Assembly (NCBI RefSeq): GCF_963678635.1
Contig: NC_087063.1
Coordinates: 34,756,540 to 34,820,539, forward strand
From: Symsagittifera roscoffensis
Taxonomy: Eukaryota > Xenacoelomorpha > Acoela > Convolutidae
Direction of reading: 5' to 3'
DNA length: 64,000 bases
Both the position numbers and the translations under genes were made by a program. The notes beneath the pieces were generated by a model that saw only the letters and a program-made list of their open reading frames with translations, made no database searches and had not been told where the DNA came from. This document shows, piece after piece, positions 33,241 through 44,913 of the stretch; within the stretch, counting starts at the first letter, position 1; every line of letters starts with the position of its first letter.

Positions 33241-33600
33241 TACAAAACGGTCCCATACAAAAAGTCCAATACAAAACAGTCCGGAAAAGTATGAAAATGA
33301 ACGAACAAAAACAGTCCGATACAAAACAGTCACAAGTAATAATTGTTTTAATAAGCCGGCAGGCCGAGAAGTGTCCTTTGTTCAACAAACAAAGAACAAA
33401 ATAGTGAATGCCGCAGTCGCGCCAGCGAGCTTGCCAACAGAGGGTAGGACTTAATACGAAATTTAGATCTTGTTGTCGCCGCGAAGCGCGCCCACCAGCG
33501 GCCTTAAACCGGACTGTTTTGTAATGGACTGTTTTTTCCTTCATTACATGATTTCTTGGACTATTTTGTATTGGACTGTTTTCTATGGGACTGTTTAGTA
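33241..33600. mobile_element. MITE with ~42-bp inverted repeats made of iterated GGACTGTTTTGTA
   Basis: The left end (TACAAAACGGTCCCATACA, AAAGTCCAATACAAAACAGT) is mirrored by the right end (GGACTATTTTGTATTGGACT, ATGGGACTGTTTAGTA). The motif GGACTGTTTTGTA or its complement is iterated several times in each terminal block. Both termini abut TA. The core (about 33400-33510) is much more GC-rich than its surroundings, for example CGCAGTCGCGCCAGCG and CCGCGAAGCGCGCCC. It lies ten bases from the end of the foldback element. The 185-codon open frame crossing it on the minus strand has no domain and is treated as chance. Confidence 0.75.
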
Positions 33601-34080
33601 TATGCACCAAATATTCATGGCATGAGTTAATAGTGAGTTTCTTGAAAATTGTAATGGTTCGAGTTTTTGGTGCAATTATAAAAGTCGCGTAATTATAGTT
33701 GCTAAGTAAAGCTAGCTCCTGCATATGCTTTTCGTCTGAAACATCTACTCTTCTAAAACATTGTCACTTCACCTTAAAAATGCTCACAGCGCAGGAAAAT
33801 GCAAAAAATGGTCGTGTTTTATTAGAATACGGACCCGATAAAAACTATCTAGACTAAAGCGCGGACGCAATGGAACTTTTCGTTGCCTGAATGAGTCTTA
33901 TGGCCTGAATTTAATTCAGTGGTTTGAAAATAAAATCGATTTTTTATTTCAATTTTTTTTCCACAACCTCAAGTTGTATTATAGGGTTTATCATCAATTA
34001 GATGGGTTGATTGCTGTCTTTTCAGTCGCAATCACAGCTCGGAATAATGAAAATCTCGAAATGAATTTGACAAATACTGA

Positions 34081-34393
34081 CGTTAAAGCAGACTTGTTAA
34101 CGGGCCGCCATAATACAGGGAATTTTTTAAATATCGGCCCGTTGGGGCCCGTTGCTGCTTTTTTGGTAAAAAAAAACAAATTTGTTTCAAAACAATTTTA
34201 ATTAATTGTTTTACTTATTTATAAAGACCTTTTTTGAAAGCCATGGAAACCATTTCAAGTCATGTCGTTTAGCACACTGCAAGCTGTACAGTGCGCACTG
34301 AAACATAACATTGGTTAGTCAATAAAAGTAAGGCCCGTTGGGGCCCGTTGACATAAGTGAAAACATCGGCCCGTTGACAAGTATGCGTTAAAG
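34081..34393. mobile_element. hAT-like MITE with 8-bp target-site duplication
   Basis: CGTTAAAG at 34081-34088 and again at 34386-34393 is a perfect 8-bp direct repeat. Immediately inside, CAGACTTGTTAACGGGCC (from 34089) and GGCCCGTTGACAAGTATG (to 34385) are inverted repeats matching at 16 of 18 positions. The element is 297 bp, carries several internal GGCCCGTTG motifs and has no coding capacity. An 8-bp duplication and TIRs starting CA are typical of the hAT superfamily; the autonomous partner is not in the window. Confidence 0.88.
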
Positions 34394-36341
34394 TTGAACT
34401 TCAGCCATCTTCATTTTCTTTAATGGCTCGATGAATGTAATTTTATATTCAAGTTCAGTATAATTTTTGAGAATTATTCTTTTCAAATGCTGGTAAATCA
34501 TAAGCGTCGAAATGCGCTAGCTAGACTTTTTCGCATGGTTATGTCTTAAAATTTGAATTACAGCTTTACTGTTTCTTAAAGAAAAACAGCGTGTAAAACT
34601 TTTTCGCATATTTTAATTTTTTGGATCTTCATTTTAAAAAAAAATTTAAAATCTGTAATAGATTTTTTGTCATAAGCGTTAAACTTAGTTTATACAAAAA
34701 TACTTGAATTGAATTATGGGCTGCAAAATAGGCAGTTTTCTGAGTTTTGCTTATGTTACATTGAAAAGATCAATTTATTTCTGTACCCCTTTTTTACCTT
34801 GAAATTTGGATTAGCAAGATTTTCCATTATTCGATTGGCATGGTAGTACAGAGCAGGTACAGTAAAAAAATATATTTTTGTTGTAACTAAGCAAAACTCA
34901 GAAGGCATTACTTACTTTAGAGCCCAGGCATTTTTGAGCAACAAATTAAACACTTATAATTTAAGACATCGGGACGTCTTCAGCAAAACTACGGCACGCA
35001 ACAAGTTCCAAAAACTAAAATGAACGAAGATCTGAAACATTTTCTGTAATTTAAGGACACCGATTACTTCAGTAGCTTGTGATTATTTCAAATATTGGCC
35101 CTCTGTAACCATAGCATTCCAGTTTTTGAAAAAGTATTCGATCATGCGTTCATGAGTTTCGGACGTTTTTTAAGATCAATAATGATTGCATGACTTTCTG
35201 TTTTTCTTGCATGACTTTCATTATTTTTAGAATGTGATCTTTTTTGGCAATTGCTTTTTCGCCTGAAACGGTGGACTATTTTATGCCACGTTAAAATTTT
35301 ATCCATGATGCTTATCAGTCAGAAATTTTGGGCTACTTTGTCCAGGTTCAGCGTGGTTTTTTTTTGCGAGGGAAAATTGGAAGTCTTTATGATACAGTCG
35401 CTAAATACTATACCAAAGAAGAGAACAATTTCAGTTCAATTTTCCTAGGCAAATTTTGCAAAATTAGTCTAAAAATAACGCTTAGAACTATCGTTTCAGA
35501 TTTAATCAGCGAACTTTATATCATTGTTCAATTGCAATTGATGAAATTTTTTAGTTAAGTTAAGTGTCAGCCTGGTCATTAACTAAGTCTTACCGCAAAA
35601 TTTGATCATCCAATTAGCTGAAGTTTTGATAAGCTGCAGTCTAAGCAAATTACAAACAAGAATAGCCGGTTACTGTGCATGTAGCACAGTATGTTTGGAC
35701 CATAGTCATTAAAACAAAAATTTTTCAAACTAGTGTAGCTTTTCTGCGTGGTGTGAGAAAAGGGTCTGACATAAAACTATAATTTAGTCATATTTGACAT
35801 TCATAGTAATATGGGCAAACCGGGCAAAATTTTTTGAAAAAAACTGACTTGAAAAAACTGACCAGAATTGTTTTTTTGAGAATTTATTAGTGTGGTTCGA
35901 ATCCCGCTGAAAGGGTGTTAAAATGATATATCATTCAACTCAGTCCGATGATTATTTGTGGTACCTGATTTTGCTTAAAAAACTAAAACACAACACACCC
36001 GAATGCAAAGTTCCTCCCCATTTTCAATGATCCGAACAAAAAAGACAGCGAATATATTTTTTAAGAAACCATTTTTGTTTCGAAAGATAATATAAAATAT
36101 TGCTTGCGTATTTTTATTTATTTTTTCATTTTTCGAGAACCCTAGATAGGAACTGATGCAAATTGGAACCAACTTCCGTGTTGTCAGACTCAGATCGCGA
36201 TCACACCCATAACTTAGCACAGTTAAGATAAATCAACAAAATTTAACAATCTGAGTTTTTTCAAAACGTTTCTAGAGTAATACAAGAGTCTAATTTTAGT
36301 TATTTTAATTTGAAACTCGGATCAACATAGTTATCGGAAAA
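34394..36341. other. Gene-free stretch with one interspersed repeat copy
   Basis: The part to about 35640 is AT-rich with nothing recognised. 35650-36050 is an inverted relative of 50520-51260 and shares segments with 46610-46800 and 48175-48400: TAGCCGGTTACTGTGC, CTGCGTGGTGTGAGAAAAG, CAACTCAGTCCGATGATTAT and CCTCCCCATTTTCAATG. It includes GGTTCGAATCCC at 35894, identical to a tRNA T-arm (B-box), without a convincing A-box. Confidence 0.5.
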
Positions 36342-38951
36342 TTAAGTGCCGGCGCAAGTACTCGCGCACATGTCCATAAACATCGCATAATTCTTCCTCA
36401 CTTCTTCTGCGAACACGTTCGATTTTTTGAAATCATTCACATCGTACAAAGAATTGCACTCGTACTTGTGTTTGTGCAGAGGACCTGCCACCACGAGAAG
36501 TGATGAGTAATTTGAGCTAGGACTGAGGTGTTTGTTAGTTGCCACGTAAGGAAATGCAGTTGAGGTGTTGTTTGTGAAGCAGGGCGAGAGGGAAAATAAG
36601 AACACGTTGTTTCCGTGTCTCTCCCCAGGCCCCCCTCGGTAGTACTCGAAGTGGTCGGCGTTTGAGGCTAGCAGCACTGTCTCTGCATTCGTCAATTCGT
36701 ATTTTCGCAACACGACTACACAAAATAAATTTTGTGGCTACCGAGAAACTTCATAAGATAAACAACTTTTTCATTTTAAAAATTTAGCCGGAAGCATCAA
36801 TTTCAGTTCTAAAATTTTGACTAGATATATTTATCAAAAAAAAAAATGTTCACCAGATTTTTTCCTCTATTTGCTGCTTGATTTTGGAGGGTTTTGGTCA
36901 ATATTTCTGTTTCGAAGAAATTTGAACCGAAACTTTAACTTAGCGGAATATGAAAACTTTTCATAAATTTTCTGAAAAAAATAAAACAACAATAGAAATA
37001 GAGCCAGTTTACCTTTTAGCAAGCAGAAAAACTTGAGCTGTGATTTTATGCTTTTCTCCTTCAGGCTCACTTCTTCCCCAATTGAGTTGTGGTAGGACCA
37101 CGTGAACGAAATACGGGTCCAGTTGACACTGCACGACCCAATGAAGGGCAGATGCTCGTATTTCACCAGGGGTATCGAATTGCTGTCATTTCTGACCCCC
37201 CATGATGAGGGGGTAGTGTAGGAAGTCAAGTCGCTATTTTTAGCCGGACTAGCAATTTGGTCTGACCATTTAGGAGTAGTGAATGAACTGCTTTCATTTT
37301 GAGTTTTTCTATTGAACGCATCGTACGGGTTTAAGCTCACAGAGTTCGGCCAAATAACGGTAAGACAGAAAATCATTGATATCGAAAAGACTATCATGAA
37401 AATTGAAATGAAGAGAAGAATCAGAAAAATTTTGGGCAAATTAAGAATAACATCCAGAAACTCTTTCGCGAAGATGGAAATTTTGGAGAACATGGAGCTC
37501 ATCTGGGAATAAGTTTGGATTTCGTTTTCAGGCTCGCTGGCACTGATAGATGATTCAATAGCCAAGTAGTTTGAATCCAGGGGGACGTAGCTATCCACGT
37601 GAATTGGGGCCGCTAAAGTTCGTACTTTCTGAGTTGTCTGGCCTGGAAATGGAGGAGACATCGCTGTAGTGTTTGTAGATACAGTAGCTATTAATGTGGA
37701 GGAGCTACCTAAAAACTAGAAATGAAAGTGAGGTTCAAAATGGGGCTGAAAAATGCTGCATGTGGTCTGGAATAGAATGTCAATTACAGATTTACATAAG
37801 AAAGACAGGCGTCAGATGGGTAATATTATATCCACGCTACCGTTTTATATCCACGCTACCAATTTCTAAAAAGAGCGAGTGGCTCCAAAATTTAATATTC
37901 AGACCGCATGGATCGAATTTTGATGGTAAATTTTAACATGCATACAAAGGAAACAGGTAATGATCGTCACTAATCAATCAGAAACTGGTTATGCTCAACC
38001 AAAGTAAACAAATGCTGTGAACAAGAACAAATCAGTACCTTTATCAGTTTTTTACGTGCTAAAAAGGTTGACACCGTTCCCCATGTGGCGTTAGAGTAGA
38101 AACGTTTTGCCCTTTTTACGGGAGGCCTGTGTATCCTCATTTAATTGTTTCCGACTAATTGGTAACGAAAAATTTGATATTTAACAGGGATCTACTTTAA
38201 CAAGAACATATAGCAATACAGGGAACATCCATTGCTCTCAAACTGTCTTTTTTCAGGCAGCTTAATTGGGAAGGTTGCAAGATGAACTCCAGAAGCTTTT
38301 TGGGTTCAGTTGCTAAGTTCTTCAAAAAAATTGTTGAAAACATAAATCTAAAAAGATTTTGAGCTTCAGAGATTTTTTTCGAACAGTTGCTAATGATTTT
38401 GACTCGGGCTATTGTCAGGCAGGTGTAAAAAAATTAATGCAATAAAATATCTGTAGTTGTTAGTTGCTGAAAAGTTATTTTATTAAATATGCTGAAAAAT
38501 GTTTTCGAGAATCTAAAATGTAGGAATTTTGTAAAAATTGTTGAAAAGTTGGATGAGCGTTAAAAATGATAGTAAGATTGCTTTTAGATTCATCAAATTT
38601 GATTAACTGAGATACAACCCTCTTTTGACAAACACCCCTAATGCTGGCTTTTCTTTTTTTCCCGCCAGATAAAAGTAGGTACAGCTCATTAACTTTACCT
38701 GCAAGTGTTTTTGGTCTGTTCGTCGATCCCTCTCTGCTTAAACTTCTCTGCCTAGTGGGCAGTGTCTGGTAGGGCACACTGATCACAGAATTATGGATGG
38801 TGTTCAGGGTAGTCTGTGAGTTCCTCCTCCTTTCATCGCTATTGTACATCAGAGAAGGAGCCACCCGGTTGGCATTGTGTTCCAGAAACCAGTTCCTCGC
38901 CTCCTCGAAACTCAGAACGCGGCCTTGCAGTCCGTACAGTGAACTGTCCAT
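36342..38951 (-). CDS. Type II single-pass membrane glycoprotein, unrecognised family, three exons
   Basis: Minus-strand exons are 38951-38699 (ATG, donor CTTGCAG|GTAAAG), 37708-37013 (acceptor AGTTTTTAG, donor CTAAAAG|GTAAAC) and 36715-36342 (acceptor TTGTGTAG, stop TAA). Phases agree and the sum is 1323 nt, 440 residues. The first ~175 residues are polar and Ser/Thr-rich with no signal peptide. A strong hydrophobic segment (about 176-204, KIFLILLFISIFMIVFSISM) follows, then an outer region with six cysteines (SCSVNW, FFC, PCFTN, YECN, MCASTC) and N-glycosylation sites (NESS, NWTR, NNTS, NYSS). This topology fits a type II plasma-membrane protein with a disulphide-bonded C-terminal domain. 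I do not recognise the family; TNF-ligand and sialyltransferase folds were considered, but their motifs are not seen. Possible upstream elements are a TATA-like ATATATAAA near 39010-39018 and a CCAAT near 39113. Confidence 0.82.
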
Positions 38952-40570
38952 ACTTTTTAATAAGAAGTCTTAGCTTGAGCAAGATTTATAACAATACTTG
39001 GAAACTAATTTATATATCAAACTGGTAGTTATTTCCATTCACCGGTAAATTAAACCTTATGTAAATGTAATGTTAGTCAGAGTTGTTTCTGTACCGTAGC
39101 TCTATGCTAATTATTGGCTGCTAAGCAAGGAAGGTCTCGCCCTTTTATTCTGTGATATTTATGCGGCTTCTCTGTTAGACAACCAAGTCAATTCTCAAAG
39201 TTTGTCTTCATTCCACTGGGAAAAATTGGAATGCATTACCTAATCCGTTTTTGCTTCAAGGGAAAAGAAAAAGCCGAAGATGCTCCCAAGCTAAACTAAC
39301 AAAGTATGTCAGGGGATTTTAAGCAACCGGGTAGCGTTTTGGGAAGCCGGGCTCAAGGCGACCGTTCGGCTCAATTGTAAAATTGAAATTGACGCATCAC
39401 AAAATTTCCTCTCCTGAATTGAAATTGGGTATAAAAATGAGAAGAGCGGGCATAAAACAAACACTACGCGGGTTAATGTGCTGAATAAAAATTAGAGAAA
39501 TACAACAATAATAACAAGAGGGCTTGAGGCCTATTCATTGCAACACAGTAGTGGGAAAAATTGTCCAACTTCTTGAATCTGATTTTTCCTTTTTGTTATA
39601 ACCGCTAGACATTACTAACTGATTGATATCATTACTTTTCCTTTCCTCTTTACAATTTGACCAACCTATTCGGAAATATTACCTGTTGGCTTTGCGATAG
39701 AAGAAATAAAATTATTTCATTGTTAGATTTGAATGGGCGAGCGGCTTTCTCGAGAGGGCAATAATATACTCTTTATCTACATTAGAGGCCATAAACGGGA
39801 CTGCGATGAATAAATATGACTACTTTTAACCCACAATTGGGCTATAGAGTTACACTTGATGGTAAGGAAGAGTTAAAGGGGAGCCCATTATAGAAACCTA
39901 AAGTTACAAAAAAAGGAGGGCTCTAAAGTTACAAATTGCAGTAAAAAAATTCATCGAGTAAGTTCTCAGGTTTTAATATCAAAAAATGATGACGTTTTTG
40001 AATGATTTTGTTTTAGTATCAATAGCTAAATTGCTTGCTTTCATCAATTTACCGGAAAATTTACATGAATGCACGAACTGTTTCAAGCTGTTTAGTTAAG
40101 CGAAATAATTTAATTTTGTCTAGCTTTTGATCTTGCTCGAACGTAACAAATGCAGTTTAATCGCCTCATTTTTTCAAAACAGGATTTCCTCAGTAGGTTT
40201 TGAAATTTCACTTGAGGGTAACCATTAAATCTACTAGTGTCCCTTTTAATTAGGCTAAAAAGGGGTTCAATAGTTGGTATTGAGGTCACCCCGTTGGAAT
40301 GCCACTGAGCTCCTAAGCAGATTTGGGTCGTTCGGTTTTATCCAAAGTAATTGTCGCTGAAGAGGTAAATTAAGAGATAAAAAGATATCTTAATAGATAA
40401 GATTTATCTCTCAACATGCAAAGTCTGCTCGTAGTGAAGGAAGAGTATACTTGTTAAAATAAGGTTAGAAAAGTGAGCAACAGGGTTGAAATCGCATTTT
40501 GAAGTTTTTTTCTCCACAACTAGAATGAAGTTTTCCCATTGTGAAAAAAAAACATGCTTCTTGACTAGGT
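38952..40570. other. Upstream region of the membrane-protein gene, no further gene
   Basis: It contains the presumed promoter of the minus-strand gene. Farther on, a TATAAAA lies near 39430 in a locally less AT-rich patch (39300-39480, GGGAAGCCGGGCTCAAGGCG). No exon can be supported. The remainder is AT-rich with nothing recognised. Confidence 0.4.
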
Positions 40571-40859
40571 TAAAACCTATAAGATAGATTGATTAAATAA
40601 AACTTTGAATCACAACATTCTTCTTAACAGAAAAACATTTAGCTTACTACGTTTACTACTAACAATGTAACGGCTCCTTTCCTCTCGGGAAATAAGTTAA
40701 TACGTCGAAATAAGTAAAATGATTTTCTAGTAGAAAAAAATGGTACTAAATTACAAACGAATGATTGATAAAGAAAATATACCCCTAAAATGGTACAAAT
40801 TTGATTTAATAAGCAACATACAAAAATTTATATAACATCTTTTTTTCTATCGAAAATTA

Positions 40860-41529
40860 TTAGTTTTCGGCTTGGCCCAGTTTTAGTTTTTCTATTTCTG
40901 CATCAAATAGTTCGCTTTACATGTCCATCGTATCGTCGAGTTCGTTTATAGCCATTCTGAGATATTGGTCAGTTGAGGATAGGGATAGGATGTCATCTGA
41001 GTACATTGAGTATCCAAATCGTCCGAATCGTGATGGCATCGGTTGGTCAATCACGTTCGGCGGTGTAGGATTCAAGGCGACAAGGTCTCCGAAGGATCCA
41101 GTATGTTAAGGTATCTGGTCTATAACATCTATAACCATTCTTTGACCGTAAAGTTTAATCGGGCCTGCATTACGACCAGAGCAGCGCAAAATTGTTTTGT
41201 TACCATATGTAGCAATTGTCTTTGGTCCTGTTGTAACTTCGTCTGAGGAGTGTACAAAAGCTTGTCGAAGTGTCAGCAGAGTGGTCTGAATTCTGATAGT
41301 TCGAAGGAGTGACAGTGTCTGGTTTGCTCTCGTTTGTCGGTTTTTGGTCTCCAAAGTGTGATGATTATGCTTTTTGGTCACCAATGGTCGTTGGTTGTGC
41401 CAGGATTATACTGATATGATAAACCGGAGAAGGAGTTTTCATGAGAAGAACACGTTCTGAAATCTCAGACATTGCCTTATCTAAGATGAAATCCGAATGA
41501 GAGTGGGGTTCGGCAAGTTTTCTAACCAT
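40860..41529 (-). pseudogene. Degenerate minus-strand reading frame, tandem unit 1
   Basis: The frame runs from about 41529 downwards. A single extra T (near 41370) breaks it relative to unit 2. The frame then reads through ...CSGRNAGPIKLYGQRMVIDV..., a TAA, HTGSFGDLVALNPTPP..., ELDDTMDM, a second TAA (40917-40919) and SELFDAEIEKLKLGQAEN to a final stop at 40860. Composition between the stops is protein-like, so this looks like a decayed C-terminal coding region. The family is not recognised; retroelement origin is inferred only from the LTR-like flanks. Confidence 0.4.
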
Positions 41530-42484
41530 TTGTACAAGGAAAACTTCCAGCTATCTATTTCCAATCGCTAAAATCCGATGTATCCGAAAAAATGCCTATT
41601 GATTCGTCGCAAGCTAAAAAAATTTTGGTAGAATTAATTTTTTAGCGGGAAATGGTTGTCGCTCATTTTTTGTAGCTTTCCGATTGGCATCTATTCAGCA
41701 TTATGGTTAGGAGACGAATGCGAACGAAAGCTTTCCTTTAGAAGTGCAAATATGAGTCAAATTTGATTTTGATAAAGCGATATTTGATTTTCGGATTATT
41801 TTACCTCTGATAATTTGACCGTGGATTTACTTGACTTCACAATTTTCTGGTTCATTTTCTTCTAGAAAGAGTTTCCATTAATGCTTTTTTTGTTTTCCGG
41901 AGAAAGGTACCTTTACATGGACTTCGAAGGAGAATCCTTGAGGTGGAGTGTTTTTAAAATGTAGGGTAGTCTGTCTCCTATCCCTTTTCCAATGGGAACT
42001 GACTATATTTTTGACTTCATGATTCTTCATTTAATTTTTTTTCTGGTAAAACGGTCCTTTGTTACACCTAATTCTATTTTATAAAGAATAAAACGCTAAA
42101 GAGTAAATTAATCTCAAAGTTAGAACAATAAAGAAGAGAAGAGCATTCTTTCCATCGAATAGAATAAAGATATCAGGCTGACATAAAAAAAAATCAGTTA
42201 AAACTTTTAGGATAGATTGATTTAGTAAAACATTGAATCACAACATTCCTCTTAACAGAAAAACATTTAGCTTACTACGTTTTTTACTAACAATGTAACT
42301 GCTCTTTTCCTCACGGGAAATAAGTTAATACGTCGAAATAAGTAAAATGATTTTCTAGAAGAAAAAGTGGTACTAAATTACAAACGAATGATTGATAAAG
42401 AAAATATACCCCTAAAATGGTACAAATTTGATTTAATAAGCAAAATACAAAAATTTATATAACGTCTTTTTTTTCTATCGAAAA

Positions 42485-43160
42485 TTATTAGTTTTCGGCT
42501 TGGCCCAGTTTTAGTTTTTCTATTTCTGCATCAAATAGTTCGCTTTACATGTCCATCGTATCGTCGAGTTCGTTTATAGCCATTCTGAGATATTGGTCAG
42601 TTGAGGATAGGGATAGGATGTCATCTGAGTACATTGAGTATCCAAGTCGTCCGAAGGATACGTGATGGCATCGGTTGGTCAATCACGTTCGGCGGTGTAG
42701 GATTCAAGGCGATAAGGTCTCCGAAGGATCCAGTATGTTAAGGTATCTGGTCTATAACATCTATAACCATTCTTTGACCGTAAAGTTTAATCGGGCCTGC
42801 ATTACGACCAGAGCAGCGCAAAATTGTTTTGTTACCATTTGTAGCAATTGTCTTTGGTCCTGTTGTAACTTCGTCTGAGGAGTTTACAAAAGCTTGCCGA
42901 AGTGTCAGCAGAGTGGTCTGAATTCTGAAAGTTCGAAGGAGTGACAGTGTTTGGTTTGCTCTCTTTAGTCGGTTTTTGGTCTCCAAAGTGTGATGATTAT
43001 GCTTTTGGTCACCAATGGTCGTTGGTTGTGCCAGGATTATACTGATATGATAAACCGGAGAAGGAGTTTTCATGAGAAGAACACGTTCTGAAATCTCAGA
43101 CATTGCCTTATCTAAGATGAAATCCGAATGAGAGTGGGATTCGGCAAGTTTTCTAACCAT
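42485..43160 (-). pseudogene. Degenerate minus-strand reading frame, tandem unit 2
   Basis: The copy of the unit 1 frame has an open stretch of 140 codons from 43160 to 42738 (starting MVRKLAESHSHSDFILDK) and the same in-frame TAA after DVIDQIP. Downstream, a 4-bp difference (GAAGGATACG versus GAATCG in unit 1) shifts the frame. Since both units share the stop, it predates the duplication or is the true end. The function is unknown. Confidence 0.4.
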
Positions 43161-43945
43161 TTGTACAAGGAAAACTTCCAGCTATCTATTTCCAATCACT
43201 AAAATCCGATGTATCCGAAAAAATGCTTAATAATTCGTCGCAAGCTAAAAAATTTTGGTAGAATTAATTTTCTTAGCGGGAAATGGTTGTCTGTCATTTT
43301 TTGAAGCTTTCCGATTGGCATCTATTCAGCATTATGGTTAGGAGACGAATGCGAACGAATGCTTTCCCTCAGAGGTGCAAATATGAGTCGACTTTGATTT
43401 TGATAAAGCGATATTTGATTTTCGGATTATTTTTACCTCTGATAATTTGACCGTGAATTTACTTGACCTCATAATTTTCTGGTTCATTTTCTTCTAGAAA
43501 GAGTTTCCATTAATGCTTTTTTGTTTTCCGAAGAAAGTTACCTTTACATGGACTTTGAAGGAGAATCCTTGAGGTGGAGTGTTTTTAAAATGTAGGGTAG
43601 TCTGTCTCCTATCCCTTTTTCAATGGGAACTGACTATATTTTTGACTTCATGATTCTTCATTTAATTTTTTTTCTGGTAAAACGGTTCTTTGTTACAGCT
43701 AATTCTATTTTATAAAGAATAAAACGCTAAAGAGTAAATTAATCTCAAAGTTAGAACAATAAAGAATAGAAGAGCATTCTTTCCGTCGGATAGAATGAAC
43801 ATATCAGGCTGACATGAAAAAAATCAGTTAAAACTTTTAGGATAGATTGATTTAGTAAAACATTGAATCACAACATTCCCCTTAACAGAAAAACATTTAG
43901 CTTACTACGTTTTTTACTAATAAAGTAACTGCTCCTTTCGTATCG

Positions 43946-44880
43946 GGAAATACGGCAATATGACAAAATAGTACGACCTCGAGTTAATACGATCTTCTTC
44001 TGTAAGCAGAGCAATAAATTTAAGGATGAACAGACAACTTAATTCAAGGGTCTTTCCAGTGACATCAAAATTTCACGGTTTTTGAATCAGTTTCTCGTGT
44101 TCTGATAGAAGCAGAAAGTCGACGGAAATTTGAATACCAACGGTAGAGGAATTAACTACGTTTTGGTTCTTAGACATTTTTACAGCATTTACCATTTTAA
44201 TATCAAAAGGAGATATTATGAAGCAATAGATAAAAAATTAAAAATATATAGAAATTGAATTTAAAAAAAAAACAAAAGTCAAGTTAAAAGTCAAAGTTTG
44301 ATAACTCAAAAGAAAACAACAAGAGTTACACAATTTGGTGCCATTTTTTCCTAGTGATAGTTTGAAAGAAACCAGGCTAGAAAAATTAAAACCGAAGCTA
44401 TTTGGTAGGTAATTAGGTAATCTTGCGTAATCCGAAATTTTCAAAACTGAAGCAATTGCGTTGCAGTATATTTTTTTAAATCTTTTATATAATCGCTTTT
44501 TAATTTTTATTAATTGTTGTTACCACAAATTCTTGGTGTTTTTTATGTTTTTCATACAGAAAATCAAGGAAGAATTCAATTGAACCATTTTCCATTTTGT
44601 TAGTCTACTCTGATTAGTTTTCTTTCCAAGATTTGTTGAAAGCGCAGAATAAAAATTTGGGGTCTTTAAGAATTTCAAAATCGGAACCGTAGAGATAAAT
44701 TTTGTATTGCTCTTTTGCCGAAAGAACTTCTATAGATTCTAATTGTTTTTATCGATTTTTTTATTTTCTGAGCATTTGGAAACCTTAAGGCAATTGAAAC
44801 GGTCTTCCAATGAATCTCATGTAATTGGTCGAAAGATGCACCGAGTGCTTTATGAGATGCATCTGTGTTGAGTTGTACGT
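43946..44880. other. No gene seen
   Basis: AT-rich sequence between the 1.63-kb repeat and the next coding-like remnant. I see no exon or terminal repeat in it. Confidence 0.4.
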
Positions 44881-44913
44881 CTAAAGTCGTTTTTTTTTCC
44901 TCAAATTGACAAT

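Larger units (their letters stand above)
40571..43945 (-). repeat. 1.63-kb direct tandem repeat, two units plus a partial third
   Basis: Unit 1 is about 40571-42198, unit 2 about 42199-43828, and a partial third runs from 43829 to about 43945. The anchor GATAGATTGAT at 40583, 42211 and 43841 gives periods of 1628 and 1630 bp. The units are highly similar but differ by small indels. Each contains a segment homologous to the LTR-like repeats at 45.8-49.1 kb (CTAATTCTA..., GTCGGATAGAATGAACATATCAGG...) and a minus-strand coding-like region. I interpret the array as LTR-like ends alternating with a short internal region. Confidence 0.85.

Noticed and set aside
33167-33724. 185-codon minus-strand open frame
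   Set aside because: It runs through the end of the foldback element and the whole adjacent MITE, and contains the translated inverted repeats. No domain is visible.
36342-37708. TNF-ligand identity for the type II membrane protein
   Set aside because: Topology fits, but the characteristic aromatic and tyrosine-rich strand motifs of the TNF homology domain are not seen.
40921-41246. Plus-strand frames at 40921-41246 and 42675-42878
   Set aside because: They are antisense to the better-supported minus-strand coding-like frame of the 1.63-kb repeat.
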